DNA of 64,000 nucleotides from Bacteroidota bacterium (GTDB taxonomy: Bacteria; Bacteroidota; Bacteroidia; B-17B0; Aurantibacillaceae), in the NCBI GenBank assembly GCA_018267475.1, contig JAFDYI010000005.1:161616-225615 (forward strand), read 5' to 3'. The notes beneath the pieces were generated by a model, which saw only the letters and a list, made by a program, of their open reading frames with translations, made no database searches and was not told the DNA's origin. Both the position numbers and the translations under genes were made by a program. Below, piece after piece: positions 44,257-53,413 of this stretch. The first letter of the stretch is position 1. Every line of letters begins with the position of its first letter.

Positions 44257-46917
44257 ATGTTGGCACGAAAGAAATATATTATACTTAGCACCAGCTTGTT
44301 TGTATTGCTGCTTTTTGCGGCCTGTACCCAGTACAAAAATAAGTTTGTAAACCGGCAATACCACAACCTTACCCTGCATTACAACATCTATTTTTATGCT
44401 AAAGAAAGTTTAAAAGATGGCGTTACCACCTTTGAAGATACCTACAAAGATGATTATAGCGAGTTGCTTCCTTTGTTTAAGTATCCCGACAATCAAACCG
44501 CTAAAAGCATTTTTCCACAAATGGACAGGGCGATACAAAAAGCAAGTTTGGGCATTATGCGCCATGCCATAAAAGATAAAAAAAGCAAAGTAGAGATACC
44601 CAACACGGGTAAATGGGTAGATGATTGCTGGAATACCATAGGAAAAGCTCACTTTTATAAGCGCGAATTTTTTTCGGGGGTGGAGGCCTTTCAATATGTA
44701 GCCTCGGTATATAAAGGAAAACAAAAATACGAAGCCAACCTGTGGTTGATGAAAACCTATAACGAGCTAAACGCCCTATCTGAAGCCGACCACTACGCCT
44801 CGCTCATCAAAAACGACCACCGATTTCCAAAAGAATACAAAGGGCATTTTCACGCTTTGTGTGCCGAATTTTATATTAAACAAGGGCGCAGCTTTTACAA
44901 CGATGCCATTAAGCAATTAGGCGATGCTATAAAATATACCAAAAGCAAAAACCTAAAAGCACGTTACTATTTTATTTTAGGGCAACTGTACGAAGAAAAA
45001 AAGAAAACAGAGCAAGCTCTGTTTAATTACCGAATGGTGGTACGCCTAAAACCCAAAACATACGATTTGTATTTTTATGCCAAGGTAAAAGAAGATCTGA
45101 TGCACAAAGACCCGGAAAGCGTAGAAAAGGCTAGAGAAGAACTGCGTAAAATGGCAAAAGACTTTAAAAACAGCGATTTATTAGATGTTATTTATTATAC
45201 ACTAGGACAGTTGGACGAAAATCAAAAAAAGACAGACGACGCCTTTGATAACTACTCCTTGTCGGCCAAAAACAGCACCGTAAACCAAAAACAAAAAGCA
45301 CGCTCTTATTTAAAATTAGCCGACATTAGCTTTGAAAGAGAAAACTACATTCCGGCTTCTCGTTACTACGATTCTACCATTGCTTTACTAAGTGAAACTT
45401 TCCCTGGATATTCTGATATTAAAAATAAAAAAACAAGTTTAGATTCGTTGATGAAAAACATCAACATCATTAAAAATCAAGACAGCCTGCAACGCATGGC
45501 TAATATGGACAGCACTGCCAGAAAAAAATACATTCAAAAAATAATTGATAAAATAATAAAACACGAACAAGACTCTATTGCAGCTAAAGAAGCCGCCCTT
45601 ACCGCAGGGGGTAGCGCTTCGCCCAACCAAACGTTTTCTCCGCAAAACATTCAAAATACAAACGGAGGCCCTGCTGCTTGGTATTTTTACAACACCATGG
45701 TAAAACAAAGCGGCTTAAACGACTTTATAAAAAAATGGGGCGGAAATAGAAAAAACGAAGACAACTGGAGGCGCAGCAACAAAACCACCTACAGCATAGA
45801 AGAGATGAACGCGGCTAACGAACCCGATACCGCAAAAAAAGATACCGTACTGGCTAAAACAAAAGACCGACATCAAATAGAATTTTATTTAAAAAACTTA
45901 CCGCTCACACCCGCTGATATGGACTCTTCAAACAAAAAAATACTGTACGCCTATTACAGCATGGGCTCCGTATATAGAGAGATGCTCTACAATCCTAAAA
46001 AAGCAGCACAAACCTTTGAGCAAATGAACTCGCGTTTCCCAAAAAATCAATTTGAAGCGGCTTCTTACTACCAGTTATACCGCATCTACATTCAAATAAA
46101 AAACCAAGCTAAAGCCGATGAGGCTAAACGTTTTTTACTTGCCAATTACCCGGGCAGCGACTTTGCTAAAATTATAAACGACCCCGATTTTGCCAATTCA
46201 GTAAATGCGAAACAAAGCGAAGTAGATGCCGAGTACACCAATGTATATAACGATTATATAGCAAAAAATTATCAAAACAGTTACACTAATGCCGCTAAAG
46301 ATGAATTGCGTTATGGCGGCAACAAACTAGCTCCTAAATTTGCCTACATCAAAGCCATGTCAGCCGGGTATTTATATGGCCGCGATTCATTAGAAAAGTA
46401 TATGGCTATGGTAACCGTAAACCACAGCAAATCGGGTGAAATAAAAGACCGGGCCAAAGCCACCCTCGATGTAATTAAAACACAAAAACAAACTGTTAGT
46501 GCTGATACAACCGCCAGCAGCAGCACCAATTTACCCGATACTGTATATAAAATGGACGATGCCAACGGACATTATTGCATGATAGTACTGGATAATACTG
46601 TAAAAAACGCAGAACCTTTAAAAAACAAACTTTCTGATTTTAATAAAGAGTATTTTAGTCCACAACATTACGACCTCATTTCTATACCAAAAAACGACAA
46701 CACCCTAATAACCATACGTACCTTCAAAAATAAAGACGAAGCCATGGGCTACTATAATTTTATTTTATCCAAACCTGAAATTTTTGCCAGTGTAGATAAA
46801 AGAAATTTCTACGTTATGGTTATTACTACTCACAATGTTGGCTTATTGCTTGATTCGGGCAATTTTGATGCCTATAAAACTTTTTTTAATGTGAATTATT
46901 TAGGATTGAAACAGTAA
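44257..46917 (+). CDS. sprE: SprE/PorW-type TPR lipoprotein of the type IX secretion system
   Basis: 886-residue lipoprotein (lipobox LFAAC, Cys about 22). Conserved beginning NRQYHNLTLHYNIYFYAKESL, and the GKWVDDCWNTIGKAHFYKREFFSGVEAF segment, which is the SprE/PorW signature; multiple TPRs run through residues 100-400 (YFILGQLYEEKKKTEQAL, VIYYTLGQLDENQKKTDDA) and 555-640, with a charged low-complexity region (about 420-520) between. PorW/SprE bridges the T9SS outer and inner membrane parts. The HAD gene follows by 3 nt. Strong family call; naming as porW or sprE is equivalent. Confidence 0.9.
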   Translation: MLARKKYIILSTSLFVLLLFAACTQYKNKFVNRQYHNLTLHYNIYFYAKESLKDGVTTFEDTYKDDYSELLPLFKYPDNQTAKSIFPQMDRAIQKASLGIMRHAIKDKKSKVEIPNTGKWVDDCWNTIGKAHFYKREFFSGVEAFQYVASVYKGKQKYEANLWLMKTYNELNALSEADHYASLIKNDHRFPKEYKGHFHALCAEFYIKQGRSFYNDAIKQLGDAIKYTKSKNLKARYYFILGQLYEEKKKTEQALFNYRMVVRLKPKTYDLYFYAKVKEDLMHKDPESVEKAREELRKMAKDFKNSDLLDVIYYTLGQLDENQKKTDDAFDNYSLSAKNSTVNQKQKARSYLKLADISFERENYIPASRYYDSTIALLSETFPGYSDIKNKKTSLDSLMKNINIIKNQDSLQRMANMDSTARKKYIQKIIDKIIKHEQDSIAAKEAALTAGGSASPNQTFSPQNIQNTNGGPAAWYFYNTMVKQSGLNDFIKKWGGNRKNEDNWRRSNKTTYSIEEMNAANEPDTAKKDTVLAKTKDRHQIEFYLKNLPLTPADMDSSNKKILYAYYSMGSVYREMLYNPKKAAQTFEQMNSRFPKNQFEAASYYQLYRIYIQIKNQAKADEAKRFLLANYPGSDFAKIINDPDFANSVNAKQSEVDAEYTNVYNDYIAKNYQNSYTNAAKDELRYGGNKLAPKFAYIKAMSAGYLYGRDSLEKYMAMVTVNHSKSGEIKDRAKATLDVIKTQKQTVSADTTASSSTNLPDTVYKMDDANGHYCMIVLDNTVKNAEPLKNKLSDFNKEYFSPQHYDLISIPKNDNTLITIRTFKNKDEAMGYYNFILSKPEIFASVDKRNFYVMVITTHNVGLLLDSGNFDAYKTFFNVNYLGLKQ

Positions 46918-46920
46918 AAA

Positions 46921-47631
46921 ATGACTTTTTCTAACACAATATATACTGCTATGGGGGCCGAATTTATACTTCCAATTGACGCTATAAACGAAAAACTAAA
47001 AGATATTCGTGCCTTTATTTTTGATTGGGATGGCGTTTTTAATACCGGGCAAAAGCAAGCCTCTGATACTTCCAGCTCGTTTAATGAAATAGACTCTATG
47101 GGTACTAATTTATTGCGTTTTTCTCAATACATACAACAACAACAAATGCCTATAAGCGCTGTTATTTCAGGAGAAAAAAACACTTCGGCTTTCTATTTTT
47201 CTCAAAGAGAACATTTTGATGCTTCCTATTTTAAAGTATTTCATAAAAAAAAGGCGCTGCATCATTTTTGCCAAACGCATCATATAAGCCCCAAACAAGT
47301 TTGTTTTTTCTTTGACGATGTACTTGATTTGGATATAGCCGAAGAAGTGGGCTTGCGCATTTTAATACCCCGAGATGCCAGCGTTTTATTTACCCACTAT
47401 GTAAAAAAAAATAAGTTGGCTGATTGCATCACCGCCGCTCAATCGGGGCAGTTTGCCGTGCGAGAAGCTTGCGAAACGCTGATGGGAATTGCCGGTGTTT
47501 TTGATGCTGCGATCAAGCATCGTACGAAGTATAGCACTATCTACCAATCTTACATAGCGCAGCGCCAAACGCTGCAAACTCATTTTTTTACACTGCAAGA
47601 AAACAACATCGTAGAAGTTAATATGCCTTAA
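46921..47631 (+). CDS. HAD phosphatase of the KdsC type
   Basis: 236-residue HAD-superfamily protein close to 3-deoxy-D-manno-octulosonate-8-phosphate phosphatase (KdsC). Motif I FDWDGVF (D35, D37), motif II-like VISGEKN, Lys in FHKKKALHHF, and motif III FFFDDVLDLDIAEEVGL. GQFAVREACETLMG mirrors the KdsC GRGAVREVCDLLL end. ATG 46951 is an alternative start. It lies next to kdsA (48975), as expected for Kdo synthesis, but the two are now on opposite strands with a broken gene between them. The C-terminus (about 195-236) is longer than typical KdsC. Confidence 0.78.
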   Translation: MTFSNTIYTAMGAEFILPIDAINEKLKDIRAFIFDWDGVFNTGQKQASDTSSSFNEIDSMGTNLLRFSQYIQQQQMPISAVISGEKNTSAFYFSQREHFDASYFKVFHKKKALHHFCQTHHISPKQVCFFFDDVLDLDIAEEVGLRILIPRDASVLFTHYVKKNKLADCITAAQSGQFAVREACETLMGIAGVFDAAIKHRTKYSTIYQSYIAQRQTLQTHFFTLQENNIVEVNMP

Positions 47632-47741
47632 AACATTTTTCAGCTTGGTATTTTACCTGCTTACCTTGATTCTCACCAGAAATGAAACGGAGGCAATTAA
47701 TTATCAAGAGACTGGCTCTCAACCACTGTTAGCAGCATTTT

Positions 47742-48910
47742 TTAGTCGTGTTTATGCCCTCTAAAAAAACTGGTCATTGTATCAAGTGCGTTTTTATGAT
47801 GCATTCGCTCTCCGTTTTCAAGTGAGTCTTTTGCAATTACCGAAGCCCTTTTTTGCATTGTTTTTTCGTAGGCAGAAATCGCATCTTTTATTGAATTATG
47901 TTGGTCGGTTGTCAAGCATTCACTTAATTCTAACGCATCAAGCATGGCCATATTTACGCCTTCGCCTGCAAAGGGTGGCATTAGGTGTGCTGCATCACCA
48001 AGCATGGTTAAGTTTGGTAAAGTTTCCCAAGTTTGGTTTAACGGCATGCAGTTTATCGGCCTTGGAACAAATGGCGTTTCTGCATTTTCAAATAATTCCT
48101 GCCAAATGTTATCCCATTCAAAATATTTTTTCTTAAACCATTCAAGCATTTGTGTTTTGTTTGAAAAATCCAAGCCAATTTTGGAAGCCCAATTTTCTTC
48201 CGCTTTAAAACTTGCATAAAACCCAACTTCTCCATGGGCTTTTTGCCCCATCAAAATATTTTTTTCATTACCGAAAGCCATAATTTTTCCACCACGAAGT
48301 ATAGCCGAAATTTTTGGCAGGTATTTTTCAGCGTCATACACATTGCCTTCAAGCATTATAATACCCGAATAAAAATGTTTTATGTCTGTAACGTGGTGTC
48401 TGATTTTTGAATTTGCTCCATCAGCAGCTATTACAATATCGGCATAAGCTGTTGTGTTATTCTTAAAATACAGCAGCCAGCCTTCATTTTGTTTTTCCAT
48501 GGAGATAAAATGGCTGTCCCACAAAATTGTGTCTGATTGTAATGAATCGATTAAGATTCTGCGTAATACACCTCTATCCATTTCCGGTCTAAAATGCTCA
48601 CTACCAAAGTTTTCATCTTTTTCATTTCATGATTGCTGTAAATGATTTCAGCTCGTTCATTTACAATACTCATTTTATCTGCACCAACAAGGAAGTTTTT
48701 TTTAAACTCTGCCATTAGGTTTGCTTTTCTTAGTGCGGCTAAGCCCGAATTGTCGTGCAAGTCAAGCGGCGAACCTTGCACTCTTGCGCTTCTATTGGTG
48801 TCTCTTTCGTAAACTTTTACATGAGCGCCTTTTAGTTGTAAAAGTTTGGCTAATGTAAGTCCTCCCGGGCCGCCCCCAACTATTCCTACATGTTTGTCTT
48901 TTAATAACAT
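47742..48910 (-). pseudogene. TetX-like FAD monooxygenase, frameshifted
   Basis: One gene split in two frames. The N-terminal part (48910-48551) has the FAD GxGxxG in GIVGGGPGGLTLAKLLQLKG, YERD and QGSPLDLHDNSG; the C-terminal part (to 47742) begins in the next frame and carries the FAD-phosphate motif GDAAHLMPPFAGEGVN. Order and motifs match TetX-family flavin monooxygenases. Around 48617-48623 the run of five A (minus strand) would need one more A to restore the joined frame M-K-K-D-E-N-F-G-S-E-H-F-R-P-E-M-D-R. So a one-base deletion breaks the gene, or the assembly is short by a base. Tetracycline activity cannot be assumed. Confidence 0.8.
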
Positions 48911-48974
48911 TTTTCTAATTATCTTATCTGTGAATGTGTAGGATATGCTACTGTAAAATTGCTGCTTACAAGTA

Positions 48975-49808
48975 TTACACCCGATAGCTTACCTCTAAGT
49001 TGTGAATTTCAATAAGAGGTTTCAAAAACGCTTCTAAATCATACACACAAAGCTGCGAGGCTGCATCACATAAGGCTTTTTCTGGGTTGGGGTGTGTTTC
49101 AATAAAAATACCATCTACCCCACTGGCTACCCCTGCCCTGCTAAGTACCGGTAAAAACTCGCGCGCCCCGCCTTTGGCATCAGAGCTGGGTATGCCGTAT
49201 TTGCGCACGCAATGGGTAACATCAAACACAACCGGATAGCCTAAATTATTTAAGTGATAAAAGCTACGAGGATCCACAATTAAATCATTATAGCCAAAGG
49301 TGTAACCACGCTCTGTTAAAATAATATGGTCATTACCGCTATCAATACATTTTTGCAAAGGGTGCTTCATATTGTCGGGAGCTAAAAATTGTCCGTGTTT
49401 TATATTTACCACACGCCCTGTTTTTGCAGCAGCCACCAAAAGAGTGGATTGCATGCATAGGTAAGCCGGAATTTGCAACACATCGCACACTTCGCCTGCA
49501 GCGGAGGCTTGATCCGGATAATGAATATCCGTAAGCACCGGGAAGCCAAACTGTTCTTTTACCTTGGCTAATAAAGCTACTCCTTTTGATAATCCGGGGC
49601 CATCGTAATACTTTAAGCTGCTTCTATTATCTTTTTGAAAAGACGATTTATAAATAACCTGAATACCCAAGCGTTCAGAAACTTCTTTTAGCTTTTCGGC
49701 TGTTTTTAGCATAATGCTTTCTTCTTCTATAACGCAGGGGCCTGATATTAAAAATAACTCTTTGCTACCGCAACTGATGTTGCCTACCGATACTATTTTT
49801 TTGCTCAT
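48975..49808 (-). CDS. kdsA: 3-deoxy-8-phosphooctulonate synthase (Kdo-8-P synthase)
   Basis: 277-residue KdsA, condensing arabinose-5-phosphate with phosphoenolpyruvate for LPS inner core. Signature segments: LISGPCVIEEE, YKSSFQKDNRSS (PEP binding), LTDIHYPDQA, LQIPAYLCMQ, NIKHGQFLAP, TERGYTFGYNDLIVDPRS, DVTHCVR, and the C-terminal HPNPEKALCDAASQL. The conserved metal-site Cys/His/Glu/Asp pattern is present. It normally clusters with kdsC and kdsD; here a KdsC-like gene is 1.3 kb away. Confidence 0.95.
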   Translation of the reverse strand: MSKKIVSVGNISCGSKELFLISGPCVIEEESIMLKTAEKLKEVSERLGIQVIYKSSFQKDNRSSLKYYDGPGLSKGVALLAKVKEQFGFPVLTDIHYPDQASAAGEVCDVLQIPAYLCMQSTLLVAAAKTGRVVNIKHGQFLAPDNMKHPLQKCIDSGNDHIILTERGYTFGYNDLIVDPRSFYHLNNLGYPVVFDVTHCVRKYGIPSSDAKGGAREFLPVLSRAGVASGVDGIFIETHPNPEKALCDAASQLCVYDLEAFLKPLIEIHNLEVSYRV

Positions 49809-49829
49809 ATTTTTATTAAAAAAGTGTTA

Positions 49830-49837
49830 CAAAGGTA
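49830..49837 (-). promoter_or_regulatory. -7 box of kdsA
   Basis: TACCTTTG on the minus strand, 21 nt before the kdsA ATG. No clear TTG -33 box. Confidence 0.45.
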
Positions 49838-49902
49838 TGGAATATAACAGTATCTGCTATGGAATAGCGCTAATTTTGAAACAAACGCCCTTCCATTAAA
49901 GC

Positions 49903-49930
49903 AAAAAGCCCCGCTTGAGGCGAGGCTTTT
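49903..49930 (-). terminator. Terminator of the HU gene
   Basis: Outer stem AAAAGCC / GGCTTTT with inner CGC/GCG pairing around TTGA and one mismatch; on the minus strand it ends in TTTTTGC, 17 nt past the HU stop. Confidence 0.8.
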
Positions 49931-49947
49931 CACTTTTGTAATTAAAA

Positions 49948-50223
49948 TTACTTGTTTACTTTTTTAGCTAAGTCAGCTCCTGCTTTAAACTTAACTACTT
50001 TTTTAGCAGCAATTTTAATTTCTTTCCCTGTTTGAGGGTTACGTCCTAAACGAGCAGAACGTTTAGAGATAGAGAAAGAACCGAAACCTACTAAAGCGAT
50101 GCGGTCGCCTTTTTTTAGTTGTTTTTCGATTGTTTCAATGGTTGCTTCTAACGCACGGCCTGCATCGGCTTTGGTTAGTTTTGAGTGCGATGCAATAGCA
50201 TCAATTAATTCACCTTTGTTCAT
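49948..50223 (-). CDS. HU-family DNA-binding protein
   Basis: 91-residue HU, a histone-like nucleoid protein that bends DNA as a dimer. N-terminal MNKGELIDAIASHSKLTKADAGRAL-type helices, then GDRIALVGFGSFSISKRSARLGRNP, containing the conserved RNP tip of the DNA-binding arm, and KVVKFKAGADLAKKVN at the end. Length is normal. A strong promoter lies at 50271-50301 and a terminator at 49903-49930, so it is monocistronic. Confidence 0.96.
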   Translation of the reverse strand: MNKGELIDAIASHSKLTKADAGRALEATIETIEKQLKKGDRIALVGFGSFSISKRSARLGRNPQTGKEIKIAAKKVVKFKAGADLAKKVNK

Positions 50224-50270
50224 GTTTTTTTTGTTTTTAAGGGTTAAACTTTATTTTATTTTGAACAAGG

Positions 50271-50301
50271 CAAATATATATACGAAAAAGGCATTTGTCA
50301 A
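50271..50301 (-). promoter_or_regulatory. Promoter of the HU gene
   Basis: Minus strand: TTGAC (TTG 50301-50299), exactly 20 nt, TATATTTG (50278-50271). Shares TTGACAAATGC and spacing with the queA promoter. Leader about 45 nt. Confidence 0.7.
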
Positions 50302-50326
50302 GGGATATAATGCTAAAAAGTGTTAT

Positions 50327-50358
50327 TTTTGTTGATAAACAAGCCTTTTGTTGATAAA
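50327..50358 (+). repeat. Two 13-bp direct repeats resembling DnaA boxes
   Basis: TTTTGTTGATAAA occurs at 50327-50339 and 50346-50358 (19-nt period). The minus strand reads TTATCAACA in each, one mismatch to the DnaA box TTATCCACA. They lie in the 258-nt gap between fmt and HU. A weak hairpin AAACCC/GGGTTT follows at about 50368-50390. Confidence 0.5.
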
Positions 50359-50481
50359 TAGAGCTCAAACCCCTTTAAAAATAGGGTTTTCAACATATTA
50401 ACAAGCTGAATTTATTTGCCAACAAGGCTTTTTAGCACAACACGCGGCAAGAAACGGCTGTAGCAAGGGCTTACCACACGT

Positions 50482-51420
50482 TTATAAAAAGCGATCGTCC
50501 GGCTTAAAAGAAAATCCTTTTAAAAATTCAGAGATACGAAGTTTTTTCTTGCCTGCCATTTGCAGCTCTGTAATAAATACAAACCCATTGAGTACGGCTA
50601 CTTTTAAATACGTTTTTCCATCGCTATGTATCGTGCCTATTCTGCTATTGTGTGCTGTTTTATCCGGTACTGTTTCATATATTTTAAATACAACTTGCTT
50701 TTGATTGTGCTCTAAGGTTGTCCACGCACAGGGATAAGGCGACAAACCTCGTATATGGTTGTGTATTTTTTCTACCGTATGATCCCAAACTATTTGACAC
50801 GTTTCTCTAAAAATTTTAGGTGCGTGTTTTATGTTGTTATTGTTTTGTTCTTGCAAGGTATAATTGCCGTTTTGTATTTTTTGTACGCTTTTCAAAAGCA
50901 GTTGCGCTCCTTGCATCATCAATATATCGTGCAGTTGTCCGGCATTCATATCGGGTGTAATCATTACTTTTTCTTGCATCAAGATAGAGCCGGTATCAAT
51001 TTCATGTTGAAGTTTAAAGGTGGTAATACCGGTTTCTTGTTCGCCGTTTATGAGTGCCCAATTTATAGGGGCGGCCCCTCTGTATTGAGGCAGTAAAGAG
51101 GCATGCAAATTGTACGTGCCCAAGGGCGGTAAATTCCATACCAATTCGGGCAACATTCTAAAGGCAACAACTAATTGCAAATCGGGTTTTAATCTTTTCA
51201 ACTCTTGCAAAAAAGATTCTTCTTTTAGGTTTTGTGGTTGCAATACAGGTATGCTGTGTTGTACAGCAAACTGTTTTACCGCGCTGGTTTGTACTTGTTG
51301 GCCTCGTCCGGCGGGCTTATCGGGCATGGTTACTACTGCTACTACCTGATAGTTATTTTCTATTAAAATTTGTAAGGAGGCTACCGCAAACTGCGGAGTA
51401 CCCATAAATATAATGCGCAT
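50482..51420 (-). CDS. fmt: Methionyl-tRNA formyltransferase
   Basis: 312-residue Fmt, formylating initiator Met-tRNA. The N-terminal Rossmann-like domain starts IIFMGTPQFAVASLQIL, with NLHASLLPQYRGAAPINWAL (formyl-THF binding, catalytic Asn/His) and GETxTGITTF-type GEQETGITTFKLQHEIDTG. The C-terminal OB domain contains RGLSPYPCAWTTLE. Standard length. It starts 9 nt after coaD and is the last gene of the DUF3822-rsmD-coaD-fmt run. Confidence 0.96.
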   Translation of the reverse strand: MRIIFMGTPQFAVASLQILIENNYQVVAVVTMPDKPAGRGQQVQTSAVKQFAVQHSIPVLQPQNLKEESFLQELKRLKPDLQLVVAFRMLPELVWNLPPLGTYNLHASLLPQYRGAAPINWALINGEQETGITTFKLQHEIDTGSILMQEKVMITPDMNAGQLHDILMMQGAQLLLKSVQKIQNGNYTLQEQNNNNIKHAPKIFRETCQIVWDHTVEKIHNHIRGLSPYPCAWTTLEHNQKQVVFKIYETVPDKTAHNSRIGTIHSDGKTYLKVAVLNGFVFITELQMAGKKKLRISEFLKGFSFKPDDRFL

Positions 51421-51429
51421 ATTTTATAG

Positions 51430-51900
51430 TTATTTAAAACGTATTCCTTTGGGAACAAACATAGATGCGTCTCCGTTGTTACGCACAATATCACGAATGA
51501 TGGTAGAGTTTATGGCGGAATGTTCGGGCAGTGGCATGATAAAAATAGTTTCTATGTTAGAGAGACTTCTATTCATTTGGGCTATGGCTTTTTCAAATTC
51601 AAAATCGGTACTGGTGCGCACCCCACGAATAATATATTGTGCGTTATTTTTTTTACAAAAATCAATTGTTAGGCCGCTAAAGCGCTGCACGCTGACACCG
51701 GGTGTATTTTTAAAAACATGTTCAATCCATTTTTTTCGTTGCGCTTCCGAAAACATATATTGCTTATTGCTATTGGTGCCCAGTGCAATAATAATTTCAT
51801 CAAACAAATGTATGGTGCGTTTTACCAAGGCTTCGTGCCCAACAGTAAAAGGATCGAATGAACCCGGAAATACGGCTATGCGCTTTTTTGTTTTACTCAT
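51430..51900 (-). CDS. coaD: Phosphopantetheine adenylyltransferase
   Basis: 156-residue CoaD, transferring AMP from ATP to 4'-phosphopantetheine in CoA synthesis. Nucleotidyltransferase motif GSFDPFTVGHEALVKR (T/H-x-G-H), GTNSNKQYMFSEAQR, IIRGVRTSTDFEFE, and C-terminal ISSSxxR-type INSTIIRDIVRNNGD. Overlaps rsmD by 8 nt; the rsmD-coaD pairing is frequent in bacteria. Confidence 0.96.
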   Translation of the reverse strand: MSKTKKRIAVFPGSFDPFTVGHEALVKRTIHLFDEIIIALGTNSNKQYMFSEAQRKKWIEHVFKNTPGVSVQRFSGLTIDFCKKNNAQYIIRGVRTSTDFEFEKAIAQMNRSLSNIETIFIMPLPEHSAINSTIIRDIVRNNGDASMFVPKGIRFK

Positions 51901-52432
51901 GGTGCCTAAAAATACTAAAGTTTACGTTACCGTAGCTTCTTTGTTCCACAAAGTTTTTTAAACCGGCAAGTTGGGTTTTGCTACCGTGCTCTATTATTAA
52001 AATGCCTTTGGGTGCCAGTATGTTTTGCTTAAAAATGGCTTCGCTTATCTGTGCTATCCAAGAAACATCGTAAGGAGGATCGGCAAAAATAAAATCGTAA
52101 AAACTATTTTGCGTTTCTATAAACTTAAAAACATCCGATTTAAAAGCCTGCACCCCTTTTATATTAAGGCTTTGCGCTGTACTGTTTACAAATTTTACGC
52201 AATTAAAATGGGCATCAACAGCCGTTACTTTTTCGGCACCGCGCGAAGCACACTCTATACTAATGTTACCGGTACCGCAACACAAGTCAAGCACTTGGGC
52301 TCCCATCAAATCCATACGACTGGCAAGCATATTAAACAAAGCTGTTTTGGCCAAATCAGTAGTAGGGCGCACCGGCAACCCCTGCGGTGGGTTAATAAAA
52401 CGCCCGCCCAATGTACCGCTTATAATGCGCAT
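51893..52432 (-). CDS. rsmD: 16S rRNA (guanine(966)-N2)-methyltransferase
   Basis: 179-residue RsmD. Begins MRIISGTLGGR and VRPTTDLAKTALFNML; SAM motif VLDLCCGTGNISIECASRGA, then FADPPYDVSW, the N6/N2-methylase-type catalytic DPPY. Methylates G966 of 16S rRNA in the small subunit. Overlaps coaD by 8 nt and DUF3822 by 13 nt, indicating tight translational coupling. Confidence 0.95.
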   Translation of the reverse strand: MRIISGTLGGRFINPPQGLPVRPTTDLAKTALFNMLASRMDLMGAQVLDLCCGTGNISIECASRGAEKVTAVDAHFNCVKFVNSTAQSLNIKGVQAFKSDVFKFIETQNSFYDFIFADPPYDVSWIAQISEAIFKQNILAPKGILIIEHGSKTQLAGLKNFVEQRSYGNVNFSIFRHHE

Positions 52433-53265
52433 AAATACAAATTGAATAAAGAATAATAAAAATGGTTGGGCAGTTCTTTAAAGTCATCTTGAAGCAGAAT
52501 AGAGGAGTGGGTTACCGCAAACTTTATTTTAGGAATGTACGACTTTAAAAACTGATGCAAGTCTGATTGCGCTTCTATTGCACCGGATAAAACAAGCTCC
52601 GTTTCTTGCAACAAAAAATGGTTTTGCTCCCAAGCAGCTAAGATAAAATACAAAAAATCTTCTTGCGTTTCATAAGAAAAAGAATTAAAAAAAATCATTT
52701 TTTTGTCGTACAAAATCACATCAAAAGAATTGTGTTGCACGTGCACCAAGCAGGTTTTATTTTTTTTGGAAGATAGTGCCGAAAGGCTTTCCGACAGGTA
52801 GCTTGTTTTGTGTTTTATTTGATTGTTTGGAAATGATTTATCTATTTTTTCTTTTAGTTTTTCGTCTATAGCGTACACACAGCAACTATCGTTAGCATAT
52901 AAAGAGTCGCTAAAACACAAGGTGTCCTTTTCAATAGGGTGATTAAAAGAAAGCCATTCTTGCCGGTGTTGCACTTGGTATAAGGCTTTGGGCACCAAAG
53001 TATAAGTGTTTTGCAACAAGCCTACATATACCTGTGCGTAGGTTTGCGAAAAAAAAGCCTCTGTTTTAGTTAAACGCCCCCACATATCGTGTTCTTTTTC
53101 GGCAAGCGAGCAGCTATGATGCTGCAAATACACGGGCTGGTGTTGCTCGGTAAACAAAGCAGTACGAATAAGCCCGTGATCAATTTCTATGCAGGCGCGC
53201 AAACGCGAGCTTTGCTTAAAATCAAAGTTAGGATTTATAATTTTTTTACTAATTGTAGTGTGCAT
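52420..53265 (-). CDS. DUF3822 family protein
   Basis: 281-residue cytosolic protein typical of Bacteroidota, found directly before rsmD and coaD in that phylum. It starts MHTTISKKIINPNFDFKQSSRL, followed by an actin/ASKHA-like domain pattern (ACIEIDHGLIRTALF ... VYAIDEKLKEKI ... CLVHVQHNSFDVILYDKKMIFFNSFSY ... LVLSGAIEAQSDLH). No catalytic residues can be named. Overlaps rsmD by 13 nt, so co-expressed. Function unknown. Confidence 0.82.
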   Translation of the reverse strand: MHTTISKKIINPNFDFKQSSRLRACIEIDHGLIRTALFTEQHQPVYLQHHSCSLAEKEHDMWGRLTKTEAFFSQTYAQVYVGLLQNTYTLVPKALYQVQHRQEWLSFNHPIEKDTLCFSDSLYANDSCCVYAIDEKLKEKIDKSFPNNQIKHKTSYLSESLSALSSKKNKTCLVHVQHNSFDVILYDKKMIFFNSFSYETQEDFLYFILAAWEQNHFLLQETELVLSGAIEAQSDLHQFLKSYIPKIKFAVTHSSILLQDDFKELPNHFYYSLFNLYLCAL

Positions 53266-53402
53266 CGTTGCTTAGTGCCCCGCGAAGATACTGTATATAT
53301 ACGGGTGTACAAAATTTATACAAAACCGTTCTTTTTTTTTAATACTAAAACCATTGTTAGAAACTCTTTTTAACTATCGCTCCTTCTTTAAGTATCATAG
53401 CG

Positions 53403-53410
53403 TATCTTTG
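53403..53410 (+). promoter_or_regulatory. -7 box almost touching the amidase start codon
   Basis: TATCTTTG, full TAnnTTTG match, only 3 nt before ATG 53414. If functional, transcription starts at or inside the start codon (leaderless mRNA). Confidence 0.4.
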
Positions 53411-53413
53411 GCT

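Noticed and set aside
44089..44379. N-terminal extension of the dehydrogenase gene at 42880
   Set aside because: It is antisense to the sprE start and carries no homology; ATG 44088 gives the canonical N-terminus.
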